Below, one piece after another: positions 48,478 to 57,291 of a stretch of 64,000 nt of DNA. The notes under the pieces were generated by a model. That model searched no databases. It had not been told where the DNA came from and saw nothing but the letters and a program-made list of their open reading frames with translations. Origin of the DNA: an uncultured Clostridium sp. (GTDB lineage: Bacteria; Bacillota; Clostridia; Lachnospirales; Lachnospiraceae); assembly GCA_900538475.1 (NCBI GenBank), contig UPYT01000002.1, positions 62,001 to 126,000 of the forward strand. Direction: 5' to 3'. Position numbers and translations under genes: made by a program. Positions within the stretch are counted from its first letter, which is position 1; each line of letters starts with the position of its first letter.

Positions 48478-48506
48478 TTGACATCCGGGTTATTTTTGGG
48501 TATGAT
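48478..48506 (+). promoter_or_regulatory. Consensus promoter of the Tad pilus operon
   Basis: TTGACA at 48478-48483 and TATGAT at 48501-48506 with exactly 17 bases between. The predicted 5' leader is about 150 bases long. Confidence 0.82.
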
Positions 48507-48661
48507 TAGTGTACAGTCAACGCCAGTTCAGGCGGTGTGATTCAATTTCATTTATGCTTCTGTGTCGGATCTGTTGATTCGAAAAAGAAAGCATCAGCCA
48601 ATCGGCAAAATATTTTCAACACAGTTTTATGAGAAAGATTTAGAAGAGAGGAGGGGAAGGT

Positions 48662-49189
48662 CTGTCTGAGGAATTATTTTCCAGATGCATCTTGTGTATC
48701 GTTCTGACAGGCGCAGGAATTACGGATCTGAGGGACGGAAAGGTGTATAACTGGTGGCTTGTTTTAGGCCTGTCTGCAGGTGTTTTATGCAGAGGGGCTG
48801 CATTTTTTACCGGAGCTGTATTTTTTCTGATACCATCCTTTTTGCTGTTTTGTTTCCGCATGATTGGAGCTGGAGACGGAAAACTGGCAGCTGTTACAGG
48901 AGGGTTTCTGGGAATTCAGGACGGTCTGTTCGTGATAATGATCGGGCTGTTTCTGGGAGCTTTGTGGTCAGTGGGGCGTATGTGGAGAGACAGAAGCTTT
49001 GGACTGCGTATGGGGTATTTGCTTCACTATGCAGAGAGTCTGATGGGACAGAGAACCTGTTTCAGTTACGATGATTTAACAGGGCTGGAGGCCAGACACA
49101 GAATTCCTCTGGCAGCGTGTCTGTCAGCTGGGGGATATTTGTATCTGCTTGGTTCAGCGGCAGTCAGATTGGGAGGATGTGTTTTATGA
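48662..49189 (+). CDS. A24 prepilin peptidase of the Tad locus (TadV/CpaA-like)
   Basis: About 175 residues with five to six helices. The two catalytic aspartates lie in GITDLRDGKVYNWW and FRMIGAGDGKLAAVTGG (GxGD motif). It trims the leader peptide of Flp pilin at the membrane. There is no in-frame ATG before the first helix. CTG at 48662 sits 7 bases after AGGAGG and includes the whole helix; TTG at 48692 would cut it. Stop and next start overlap (ATGA). Confidence 0.88.
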   Translation: MSEELFSRCILCIVLTGAGITDLRDGKVYNWWLVLGLSAGVLCRGAAFFTGAVFFLIPSFLLFCFRMIGAGDGKLAAVTGGFLGIQDGLFVIMIGLFLGALWSVGRMWRDRSFGLRMGYLLHYAESLMGQRTCFSYDDLTGLEARHRIPLAACLSAGGYLYLLGSAAVRLGGCVL

Positions 49190-50193
49190 AACGGATTATG
49201 GCAGTGTATGATGCAGATCCATTTTATGCAGATCGCTTTGCAGAATTTGTAAATCAGAAGGAGGCGGCGTTTCATGCTGTGGCATTTACCAGTCTGGCCC
49301 GTCTTCGGGCATTTTCTGAACAGCAGAGAATAGAGATGCTTCTGGTTGGTGATGAGGTGGAGGAGGAAGCTTTGGAAGGAATACGGGCGGAGCAGCTTAT
49401 TCGTCTCGGAGAAACAGGGTTTCCGGGAAAGGAGGCGAAAACAGTTTACAAATATCAGGCCACAGACAGTGTCCTGAGAGAGGTTATGTCCTGCTATCAG
49501 GTGAAGGAACAGCCGGTACGGATGGTAACTGGAAGCCAGAAGAGCAGGATAATCGGCGTTTATTCTCCTGTAGGCAGATGCGGCAAGACAGCGTTTGCAT
49601 TTACACTGGGACAGGATTTGTCTCGAAGCAGCAAGACGCTTTTTTTGACACTGGAGGAGTGCTGTGCATTGTCTGTGCTTACAGGAACGGAATATGAAGC
49701 TGGTCTGTCGGAGCTGCTTTATTATTACCGGCAGGGAGAATACAGCCATCTTCGCCTGCGGGGAGTAACATACAGCTGGGGAGAGCTGGATTATGTTCCT
49801 CCTGCAGAATATCCAGAAGATTTGGCGCAGATGAAAGGAGAGGAACTGGCTAGTTTGATTGATTTGATTGCTTCAGAAGGGCTTTATGAGACGATTGTTG
49901 TAGATCTAGGACATTTTTTCTGGGGGACGGAACTGTTTTTGTCCTTGTGCGATGTGGTTTACACACCAGTCCAGGAGGATCCGGTATCTCTGGTAAAGCT
50001 GGAGCAATGGCAAAAATATATAGAAGTCTCTGGATATGGAGGGCTTTTGGAGCGGATTCGAAGGATTCGCCTGCCATATCAGAAAAATCTCGTCCAGCAG
50101 GGACATTATCTGGAGCAATTGTTATGGGGAGAGATGGGGGACTTTGTGCGGAGTCTCACCGGACGGGGAGAATCAGGAAAGGAGGAAGCTTAA
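49186..50193 (+). CDS. TadZ/CpaE-like localisation ATPase
   Basis: 335 residues: an N-terminal receiver-like domain without clear phosphoacceptor (about 1-110) and a ParA/MinD-like ATPase domain beginning GVYSPVGRCGKTAFAFTLGQDL, a deviant Walker A in which the signature lysine is not obvious. TadZ proteins place the Tad machine at a pole. It overlaps the peptidase stop and precedes the secretion ATPase. The longer frame from 49117 is not supported by a ribosome site. Confidence 0.85.
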   Translation: MKRIMAVYDADPFYADRFAEFVNQKEAAFHAVAFTSLARLRAFSEQQRIEMLLVGDEVEEEALEGIRAEQLIRLGETGFPGKEAKTVYKYQATDSVLREVMSCYQVKEQPVRMVTGSQKSRIIGVYSPVGRCGKTAFAFTLGQDLSRSSKTLFLTLEECCALSVLTGTEYEAGLSELLYYYRQGEYSHLRLRGVTYSWGELDYVPPAEYPEDLAQMKGEELASLIDLIASEGLYETIVVDLGHFFWGTELFLSLCDVVYTPVQEDPVSLVKLEQWQKYIEVSGYGGLLERIRRIRLPYQKNLVQQGHYLEQLLWGEMGDFVRSLTGRGESGKEEA

Positions 50194-51462
50194 CTGCAGA
50201 TATTACCAAGAATGGAAAAAGACGGGCAGAAAGAAAGCAGGACAGTGCAGGAGCGTCTGAAGCAGGAGATTCGTATGGAGCTTCAGGGGATCAGCCAGAT
50301 AGAGGAGGAAAATCTGCAGGAGTGTATTGATCGGGCAATTCGCAGGGAAGGCCAGAGACAATATCTGCCTTTGCAGCGGCGGCTGGAATTAAAAACACGG
50401 CTGTACGACAGCTTTCGCCGGCTTGATATTCTTCAGGAGCTGGTAGATGATCCAGAAGTGACGGAGATTATGGTCAATGGAAAAGATCGGATTTTTGTGG
50501 AGAAAAAAGGGAGAATCAGCCAATGGGAACGGACATTTGACCAGGTGGAGGAGCTGGAGGATTTGATTCAGCAGATTGTCAGCCGTATTAACCGGTCTGT
50601 GAATGTTGCGCATCCTATTGCAGATGCAAGACTGGAGGATGGTTCCAGAGTTCATGTGGTCTTGCCGCCGGTTGCCCTGGATGGTCCGGTTGTGACAATC
50701 CGAAAATTTCCGGATCCGATTACAGCAGAGAAGCTGGTTTCCATAGGTTCTTTAACAGAGGAAGCTGCACAGTTTTTGAAAAATCTGGTACAGGCAGGAT
50801 ACAATCTGTTTATCTGCGGCGGAACTGGTTCCGGCAAGACAACCTTTCTCAATGCTATGTCAGGATTTATTCCGAACACAGAGCGTGTCATTACGATAGA
50901 GGATTCAGCGGAGCTGCAGATTCGCCAGGTTCCGAATCTGGTTCGCCTGGAAACTCGTAACGCCAATGGAGAGGGAGAGGGGGCCATTGAAATCAGCGAT
51001 TTGATTCGGGCAGCTTTGCGGATGAGGCCGGATCGGATTATTGTAGGAGAGGTGAGGGGGAAGGAGTGTCTCGATATGCTTCAGGCGTTAAATACCGGAC
51101 ATGCAGGCAGTTTGTCTACAGGACATGGAAACAGTCCCAGAGATATGCTTTCCAGGCTGGAAACTATGACGCTTATGGGGGCGGATTTGCCCTTAGCAGC
51201 AGTGCGGAGCCAAATTTCCTCAGCGATTGATATTCTGGTGCATTTGGGACGTCTGCGGGATAAAAGCCGTCGGGTTCTGGAGATTGCTGAAGTAGGGGCA
51301 GTGGAAGAAGGAATCATCCAGTTGAATTCTCTGTTCCGTTTTCAGGAAGAGGAGGGAAGTGTCGATGAGGAAAGGAAAACAGGGCGGCTCAGGGGGCATC
51401 TTATCAAAACAGGAACTCTGCAGTCAGTGGAAAAACTCAAAGCAGCAGGTTATCCAGTATGA
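50194..51462 (+). CDS. tadA: Tad secretion ATPase TadA (CpaF-type)
   Basis: About 422 residues. Walker A GGTGSGKTTFLN near 200, the Asp box ITIEDSAELQI, Walker B RMRPDRIIVGEVRG and the His box SLSTGHGNS are all present. The hexamer drives pilus assembly. The ATG at 50212 lacks a ribosome site, whereas CTG 50194 is 7 bases after GGAGGA and directly follows the tadZ stop. The choice of start is open; homology starts downstream of both. Confidence 0.92.
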   Translation: MQILPRMEKDGQKESRTVQERLKQEIRMELQGISQIEEENLQECIDRAIRREGQRQYLPLQRRLELKTRLYDSFRRLDILQELVDDPEVTEIMVNGKDRIFVEKKGRISQWERTFDQVEELEDLIQQIVSRINRSVNVAHPIADARLEDGSRVHVVLPPVALDGPVVTIRKFPDPITAEKLVSIGSLTEEAAQFLKNLVQAGYNLFICGGTGSGKTTFLNAMSGFIPNTERVITIEDSAELQIRQVPNLVRLETRNANGEGEGAIEISDLIRAALRMRPDRIIVGEVRGKECLDMLQALNTGHAGSLSTGHGNSPRDMLSRLETMTLMGADLPLAAVRSQISSAIDILVHLGRLRDKSRRVLEIAEVGAVEEGIIQLNSLFRFQEEEGSVDEERKTGRLRGHLIKTGTLQSVEKLKAAGYPV

Positions 51463-52192
51463 GAAATACAGGATGACGACGGCAGAACTGCTTCAGGCAG
51501 TGGGAAAGGGGGTGGCTGCCTGCGGACTGTTTGCGACAGTGTTTTACAGAAGCATGAAGGCATTCTGGATGATGATTCCTGTTGGGGTGACGGTGGCTCT
51601 TGTTTCGGAAAGAAAAAGACTGAAAAACAGGAGATGGAATCTTTTGGCTGTTCAGTTTAAGGAGAGCATGGTGATTCTGGCATCGGCTTTAAGTTCTGGA
51701 TATGCCATGGAAAACGCATTGGCAGTGAGCAGGGAGGAACTGTCTATGCTTTATGGGGAAGATGGACTGATTACAAGAGAATTTTCCTATATGATCGCTC
51801 AGCTGAAAACAAACAGAACCGTAGAGGAGGTGCTGAATGATTTTGCAGAGAGAAGCGGTTTGGAGGATGTGAAAAATTTTTCTGAGGTATTTTCTGTAGC
51901 CAAGCGCAGCGGTGGAGATTTAAGCGGGATTATGCGTCATACGGCAGAAGTGATTCGGGACAAAATGCAGGTGAGGGAGGAAATCCGGACAATGACAGCA
52001 TCGCGGCAGTTCGAACAGAAAATTATGGGAATGATACCATTTCTGATTGCATTTTATGTGGAAGGTTCTTCACCAGGTTTTTTTTCACAGATGTATGAAA
52101 CAGGACTGGGAAGAATTTTGATGACCGGATGTATGGCAGGATATCTGATCTCAGTGGTTTTATCCAGAAGAATTCTGGATATCCGCATATAG
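51365..52192 (+). CDS. tadB: Tad inner-membrane protein TadB (GspF domain)
   Basis: 275 residues with a GspF-type core: VQFKESMVILASALSSGYAMENAL near 95-118 and SVAKRSGGDLSGIMRHTAEVIRDK near 178-201, and helices near 50-80 and at the C terminus. It forms the membrane platform with TadC. ATG 51365 is 9 bases after AGGAGG; GTG 51359 is too close. The 5' end overlaps tadA by about 100 bases in another frame. Confidence 0.88.
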   Translation: MRKGKQGGSGGILSKQELCSQWKNSKQQVIQYEKYRMTTAELLQAVGKGVAACGLFATVFYRSMKAFWMMIPVGVTVALVSERKRLKNRRWNLLAVQFKESMVILASALSSGYAMENALAVSREELSMLYGEDGLITREFSYMIAQLKTNRTVEEVLNDFAERSGLEDVKNFSEVFSVAKRSGGDLSGIMRHTAEVIRDKMQVREEIRTMTASRQFEQKIMGMIPFLIAFYVEGSSPGFFSQMYETGLGRILMTGCMAGYLISVVLSRRILDIRI

Positions 52193-52221
52193 GCTGCCTG
52201 AAAAAGGAGGGATGGGGACTT

Positions 52222-53445
52222 TTGATTACTAGAAAAAGTCAGTGGATTTTGCCGGCAGTTTGTATAGTCGGAAGTATGGCGCTTTATGGAGTCCTGGAAA
52301 TTTCTAACAGCAGTTCATCAGAAAGCCTGCCGGGAAACAGAATTCTTCGAGATGGATATGCAGGACTTGAGGAGCAGTATGAGCTGCTGGTAGACGGAGT
52401 GGCTCAGAAAGCGGTTCCTGTTACGGTACAGGTCAGTCCCAGAGCGTATACTCAGGAAGAAGCTATGGAGGCCTTTTATCATCTGATGGATGATATTGAA
52501 AACAGAATCCGGGGAGAAAACCGTTCTCTGACGGAGGTGGAATCGGATTTAGAATTGATTTCCAGGGATAAAGAAACAGGGATTTCTATTCGGTGGCAGT
52601 CTTCAGAACCGGAGCTGCTTTCTTCTATGGGAAAAATTATGAAATCAACAGAAACGCCCAGACAGGTGATTCTCTCTGCAAGATTGACTGTGGATGGTTA
52701 TCATGCAGATTTCCAGGTTCCTATTCGTCTGGTTCCCAGAACGCTTTCTCCAGATGAGCAGCTTTTGGCAGGACTTCAGCAGGAGATAGAGAAAAGGAAT
52801 GAGGAACAGAAGACGGATGAGTATCTGGTTCTTCCGGAGCGTGTGGATGGCAGAACAATTTCCTACCGCAGGGAAAAGAAAGAGAATTATTTTGCGCTGC
52901 CTTTTTTAGGAATTTTTCTTGCATTCTTACTGGTAATCCGGGAGAGGGAGGCAGAAAAGGTAAGGGAGAAACGTCGGGAGAAGGAATTGCTTCTGGACTA
53001 TGCAGAACTGGTATCAAAGCTGATGATCCTGGTTGGAGCAGGAATGACGATTCGCAGCGCGTGGGAACGAATGGTAAAGGACTATGAACACGCAAGAGAA
53101 ATGGGAAAGCAGAAGCAGCAGGCGGCAGGAGAGGAAATGTGCCGTACATATTACCAGCTGGTAAATGGAATGCCGGAGGGGACTGCTTACCGGGAATTTG
53201 GCCGCAGATGTAAGCTTCAGCCTTACCTGAAGCTGAGCAGCGTATTGGAGCAGAACAGAAAGGCGGGAACAAAAAATTTAAGAGCCATACTCAGAACAGA
53301 GATGGAGGATGCTTTTGAAATGAGAAAAAACCTGGCCCGCCGTATGGGAGAGGAGGCAGGAACAAAGCTGCTTGCGCCGCTGTTTTTGATGCTTGGCATT
53401 GTAATGGTAATGATCATGGCTCCGGCCATGATGACGATGGGATAA
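52222..53445 (+). CDS. tadC: TadC-like platform protein with an added extracytoplasmic domain
   Basis: About 407 residues from TTG 52222 (AAGGAGG 11 bases upstream). After an N-terminal helix (8-25) comes a region of about 200 residues outside the membrane, including ISIRWQSSEPELLSSMGKI and VILSARLTVDGYHADFQVPI, a pattern like atypical bacterial Ig-like domains. A second helix (FALPFLGIFLAFLLVI) leads to the GspF core (LVSKLMILVGAGMTIRSAWERM) and C-terminal helix. A normal TadC lacks the Ig-like insert. Confidence 0.82.
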   Translation: MITRKSQWILPAVCIVGSMALYGVLEISNSSSSESLPGNRILRDGYAGLEEQYELLVDGVAQKAVPVTVQVSPRAYTQEEAMEAFYHLMDDIENRIRGENRSLTEVESDLELISRDKETGISIRWQSSEPELLSSMGKIMKSTETPRQVILSARLTVDGYHADFQVPIRLVPRTLSPDEQLLAGLQQEIEKRNEEQKTDEYLVLPERVDGRTISYRREKKENYFALPFLGIFLAFLLVIREREAEKVREKRREKELLLDYAELVSKLMILVGAGMTIRSAWERMVKDYEHAREMGKQKQQAAGEEMCRTYYQLVNGMPEGTAYREFGRRCKLQPYLKLSSVLEQNRKAGTKNLRAILRTEMEDAFEMRKNLARRMGEEAGTKLLAPLFLMLGIVMVMIMAPAMMTMG

Positions 53446-53458
53446 GGAGGATATCGAT

Positions 53459-53554
53459 ATGTTGAGAAATGAAATCTGTGAATTTTTCCATCAGGAGGAT
53501 GGAGTTGGCGTAATTGAGATCGTTTTGATTCTGGTGGGAATATTTACCCCCTAA
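53459..53554 (+). pseudogene. flp: Flp1-like type IVb pilin, truncated
   Basis: 31 codons starting with a good site (AAGGAGG) encode the leader and cleavage region of an Flp pilin: FFHQEDGVGVIEIVLILV, with Glu at +5 of the processed form. Then the frame goes GIFTP and stops, where normal Flp pilins continue the hydrophobic helix and a short polar tail for about 30 more residues. The break coincides with the start of the conjugative-element-like cargo. Confidence 0.8.
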
Positions 53555-53624
53555 TTCACGCTATATATTATGTAGATACAGTGGAAATAGTGGAAATAGA
53601 GAAACAGTATAAACAGGAGTGTGT

Positions 53625-53903
53625 ATGAAGTACAGTGATGATTGCAAGGTGTATAGAATCAGATATTATAATGTATGGTTCTATTTATTTGCGAAAACAG
53701 AGATGGATGAGTATAAGATTAATATATTAGGCGAGCGTATAGGTATGGGAGATTCGATGATGATGAAGGATATTCATTGCTGGTGCACCAGACAAAATAT
53801 AAGGTATAGAACAAAGTTCAAGTATCGAAAAGATTATCCAATATTAGCCAACATCTGGAATCTGTACTCGTATTGTCGCTTTAGGTGTGATCTTAAAAGG
53901 TAA
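53625..53903 (+). CDS. Hypothetical protein at the element's left end
   Basis: 92 residues from an ATG with AGGAG about 5 bases upstream. It is AT-rich, basic and full of Tyr, Cys and Trp (MKDIHCWCTRQNIRYRTKF). No family recognised. It is the first frame after the flp junction and lies before a terminator. Confidence 0.45.
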   Translation: MKYSDDCKVYRIRYYNVWFYLFAKTEMDEYKINILGERIGMGDSMMMKDIHCWCTRQNIRYRTKFKYRKDYPILANIWNLYSYCRFRCDLKR

Positions 53904-53984
53904 GTCTGGACAACCTTGTGGATAAATCATAAGGAGAAAAAGATTTAAGGGGATAACTGGTATTTATATATTTAGAAGCAGATG

Positions 53985-54025
53985 AGCCAATCATGTTTTA
54001 TTTACTAGAACATGGTTGGCTTTTT
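53985..54025 (+). terminator. Terminator after the first cargo gene
   Basis: AGCCAATCATGTT and AACATGGTTGGCT pair over 13 positions with one G-T, followed by TTTTT. Confidence 0.85.
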
Positions 54026-54062
54026 GGCGTTAAAAAGTTCAAAGAAAAGGGGAGTGTGGTAA

Positions 54063-54338
54063 TTGAAGAAAATGGATGAAAAAAAGCTAAAAGAAGATTC
54101 GGGCTTTCCTTATGGATGGAATAAGGGAGATACCTGTGTGATGATCACAAACAAAACAAAAAAAAGTACCTGCGAATATACGGTAGAGAGTTATGACGGG
54201 AGGTATTTTGGAGTACGAAGTCATACTGGACTTTATCATCGAGTTTCACCGTGGAGAATGTTTCGTACAAGGGAGGAGGCGGTTGAAACATTATTAGAAT
54301 CAAAAGAACAAGGATATGGAGGAATGACATTAGGGTAG
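54063..54338 (+). CDS. Hypothetical small cargo protein
   Basis: 91 residues starting at TTG 54063 (GGGGAG, 8-base gap). It has a Lys-rich N terminus and a compact core CEYTVESYDGRYFGVRSHTG suggesting a small beta fold. Not recognised. It may start a new transcription unit after the terminator. Confidence 0.55.
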   Translation: MKKMDEKKLKEDSGFPYGWNKGDTCVMITNKTKKSTCEYTVESYDGRYFGVRSHTGLYHRVSPWRMFRTREEAVETLLESKEQGYGGMTLG

Positions 54339-54370
54339 AAGAAATTGAGATATTGAGGAGGTAGGAGACA

Positions 54371-55027
54371 ATGATTCGATTTATGAGTGATACACGTTAT
54401 GCTGGGCTGGAAAAGGAAATGCAGCATATACCAGGATTTCGTCCAAGAAGGAGCGGAATGGTTATCAGTCACCTTTCTGGTTGTCTGGAAAATCAGAGAA
54501 GCCCGTGTGAACGCCGTGTTACCGATTGTGTCCCGTTTTATGAGCTTCTGGAGGTGTTGGCAGAGGAAGTGGCTGTCAGCACCTTTGTAAGCCGCGTGTG
54601 CCGTCTGACAGGGAGAAGAAATCCGTGCTTTTTTCAAAGTGGTCATAGAGAACGGTTTTTGGCTATGGGAGAGAAGTGTAACAGAGCCATTGAAGAAGCA
54701 GCGACCTGTTCTGCGGTCTATCTTCTTTCCGCAGATCGATTTTTGTGTAGCAGAGCTTTAGCGGCAATTGACCAGGAGGGGATTCATTTTTCCAAAATTC
54801 ATATCCACGGTGTTGATTTGGATGGCTACGTTTTGTTTCATATGGCAAGGGATCTGTATCAGGGAAGCAGTCATATTCGTTTATCAGAACTTACAGATCC
54901 AGAGTTGGTGAGCGACCGAGTATTTGAATGGATTATGACGGCCTGTGTGATTCGCAGGCATGGAAGCAGAGTTTTACGAGAGGAGGAAAGAAGTATTGAC
55001 AGGAGTAAAATCGGACAGCATCAGTGA
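54371..55027 (+). CDS. Hypothetical cargo protein (218 aa)
   Basis: 218 residues with a strong GAGGAGGTAGGAG site. Soluble, mixed charge, with several Cys and an HIHGVDLDGYVLFHMARDLY segment. I do not recognise the family. Its last codons overlap the next gene, so they are probably translated together. Confidence 0.6.
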   Translation: MIRFMSDTRYAGLEKEMQHIPGFRPRRSGMVISHLSGCLENQRSPCERRVTDCVPFYELLEVLAEEVAVSTFVSRVCRLTGRRNPCFFQSGHRERFLAMGEKCNRAIEEAATCSAVYLLSADRFLCSRALAAIDQEGIHFSKIHIHGVDLDGYVLFHMARDLYQGSSHIRLSELTDPELVSDRVFEWIMTACVIRRHGSRVLREEERSIDRSKIGQHQ

Positions 55028-55559
55028 AAAAACAACGGAGCGTTCTGTACTTCGGTTTTTCAGTCCTTTGATAGCTACCATGTATACAAAAGATGACTGG
55101 GGAAATTTGGAGGAATACGGAGAGGAGGTATTTCCAGCTGAGTTGTGCAGCTATGAGACGGAGATCCTGAAACGGATTGCAGAGGAAAATCTTGAGGAAG
55201 AAGGAGATAGGGGGCTGGCGGTCTATCTGGATGATCCAAAGTTAGAAGAAAAAATTTACAGTATGAAGCCTACCGTGGAAGTCTGGCGGGGGGAACTATG
55301 GGGAGTTCTGGAAGTAGAAAGTCATAACCAGCTTTCTGAAAGGGAGATTGAAGCAGTAAAGGAGTACTGGGAAGGTCAGGAAAGTGATGGGTGGGGAGAA
55401 GGATTTGAACAGCGGGGAATCAAAATTCCAGAGGGAGAACTGTATGTCAGCTTTTGGAACAGTGGAGATGAATTCTTTCTGACCACAGAAGAAGGTTTGA
55501 AAGGAGAAGAGCAGGAACCAGCCGTTCAGAAAGGAGGGATTGTTTTTGGAGCATTATGA
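54996..55559 (+). CDS. Cargo protein sharing a module with the next gene
   Basis: 187 residues from TTG 54996, 9 bases after AGGAGG. An acidic protein whose body resembles the first 170 residues of the next protein: LRFFSPL, AVYLDDPKLEE, EVWRGELWGVLEVESHNQLSE, a WGQ/GGW-type turn, IKIPEGELYVSFWN and FLTTEEGLKGEE. Name of the family unknown to me. The pairing suggests duplication and a joint function. Confidence 0.65.
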   Translation: MTGVKSDSISEKTTERSVLRFFSPLIATMYTKDDWGNLEEYGEEVFPAELCSYETEILKRIAEENLEEEGDRGLAVYLDDPKLEEKIYSMKPTVEVWRGELWGVLEVESHNQLSEREIEAVKEYWEGQESDGWGEGFEQRGIKIPEGELYVSFWNSGDEFFLTTEEGLKGEEQEPAVQKGGIVFGAL

Positions 55560-57219
55560 TGGAGAATTTTATACCCTTCGATTGTTCAGCCCCATAGAAG
55601 GAGAGATATATTCTCTGAATAGTACAGAGGAAGGTATTCATCTGACCGCTTATGAGATGGAAAACTATTCGTCTTTTATACGCGACCATATGGAAGGTGT
55701 AGGATTGTTGGGAAAAAGAAATCAGAAATTGATGACATACTTTAATAATGCAAAGAGGCTGCATAAGCCGGTTAGCCTATCACTGGATCTGGAAGCTTAT
55801 GAGGGAAGATTATGGAGTGTACTGCAGGCAGACTCACAGGATAAACTGACACATGAGGAGGTTCAGAGTTTAGCAGAAACATGGGGAATGATTGCTGCTG
55901 GAGGCTTTATCAGAGAAATGCAAGAGACAAGGATCCTGGTACCAGATGGAGAACTTATGGTTTTTCTTGGAAATGAGGGACTGGATTACTTTGTATGTCC
56001 GGAAGAGGTTTTGAAAGGGACGGCACATACATTAAAACCAGCCCTGGATGTTGCCATTTATTCAGAAGCATATTTCCCAGAGCGGAGTTATCAAGGGGCG
56101 AAGCTGAGGCTTCCAGCAGAACCCGCTTTTTTGAAGGATGCAAAGATGAGAGCCTTTATTCATGAAAATGAGCCTTACCGGATTGAACTTCTGGGGAACT
56201 GGCCATCTTTTCTTAAGAATATATTGGAAAAGGCAGCGTCTGTTACCTTAGAAGAAGTCAATGTATTAGCTTGTCTGGTTACTCATATGGACTCCAGTCA
56301 GATAGAAACTTATGAAGCCGCCATTCAGATGCGTCAGGAAGAAAATATAGATGTTCCAGTTGGGATAAAAGAGTTACTCAATCTTTGTTATAACCTGGAG
56401 TGCTTTAAATTCCTCCGAGGCATTATAGATGACAGGAAACTGGGAGAATTCTACCTAGAGGAAGACAGATTAGAGTGGATCCATATGCTTGAAGTGGATA
56501 TAAGAGAATTATTGGATCCGCAAAGAGTGGGGATGGATCAGCGTAAGGAGGAAATGGGCATATTTACCTCAAAAGGTTATGTATTTGAGAATGCTCTTTC
56601 GTATCAAGATATTTATGATGGAATTCACCTTCCCGATATTGACGGAGTGGCCGGAGGGATTTTTTCTCTTCGCCTGGTCGGATCTCAATATCCAGAAGAA
56701 CAGGGAACCTGGTTGGAACTTCCAACTACAGATTTGGGGTTTCAGTGGGCGCTGAACAGATTAAACGAGAGAACTTTTGATGACTGTATCATTACGGAGA
56801 GCATCAGCACAGTGCATGGATTATCCGTTAAGCAGACAGATGACATTGAGACATTGAATGAACTGGCAAGACAGCTTCAGGAATTTCCTGATGATAGAAC
56901 GCTTTGCAAATTCAAGGCAGCTTTGGAACTAGAGCAATGCGATAGCTTGGAACAGGCTCTTCGGATTGCGGAAAACCTGGATTGTTATTCCTATGATCCA
57001 CAGATGTATTCCATGGCTTCGTATGCAAGGTATCTGTTTCGGGAATTGGAGTTCAATATTGATGATCCAGCATTTGCTACATTTGATTTTCAAGGATATG
57101 GGGAACGTCAGCTTGGGCTGTTGGAAAGTGTGCAGACAACCTACGGAATGATTACCCGTAATGAAGATTTTCCAATACAGACACAGCAGAACACAGAACA
57201 GGGAATGAAAATGCAGTAA
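55546..57219 (+). CDS. ArdA-like antirestriction protein with duplicated N-terminal module
   Basis: About 557 residues from TTG 55546 (AAGGAGG, 8-base gap). Residues 1-175 repeat the module of the previous protein (LRLFSPIEGEI, LWSVLQADSQDKLTHEEV, ILVPDGELMVFLGN, EEVLKGT). The middle has IKELLNLCYNLECFKFLRGI. The last 200 residues resemble ArdA: TWLELPTTDLGFQWALNRL, FDDCIITESI, ETLNELARQL. ArdA mimics DNA and blocks type I restriction during entry. Highly acidic, as such mimics are. The ArdA call is by pattern, without alignment. Confidence 0.65.
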   Translation: MEHYDGEFYTLRLFSPIEGEIYSLNSTEEGIHLTAYEMENYSSFIRDHMEGVGLLGKRNQKLMTYFNNAKRLHKPVSLSLDLEAYEGRLWSVLQADSQDKLTHEEVQSLAETWGMIAAGGFIREMQETRILVPDGELMVFLGNEGLDYFVCPEEVLKGTAHTLKPALDVAIYSEAYFPERSYQGAKLRLPAEPAFLKDAKMRAFIHENEPYRIELLGNWPSFLKNILEKAASVTLEEVNVLACLVTHMDSSQIETYEAAIQMRQEENIDVPVGIKELLNLCYNLECFKFLRGIIDDRKLGEFYLEEDRLEWIHMLEVDIRELLDPQRVGMDQRKEEMGIFTSKGYVFENALSYQDIYDGIHLPDIDGVAGGIFSLRLVGSQYPEEQGTWLELPTTDLGFQWALNRLNERTFDDCIITESISTVHGLSVKQTDDIETLNELARQLQEFPDDRTLCKFKAALELEQCDSLEQALRIAENLDCYSYDPQMYSMASYARYLFRELEFNIDDPAFATFDFQGYGERQLGLLESVQTTYGMITRNEDFPIQTQQNTEQGMKMQ

Positions 57220-57291
57220 GGGAAGCGTTGAACGTGCTTGATGATCAAATGGAGGAAACTAATAAGAATGAGGTGTGAAGGAGAATAGAAA

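Noticed and set aside
53916..53925. Perfect DnaA-box-like TTGTGGATAA near the element's left end
   Set aside because: It is a single copy without a cluster or AT-rich unwinding element, so it is not enough to call an origin.
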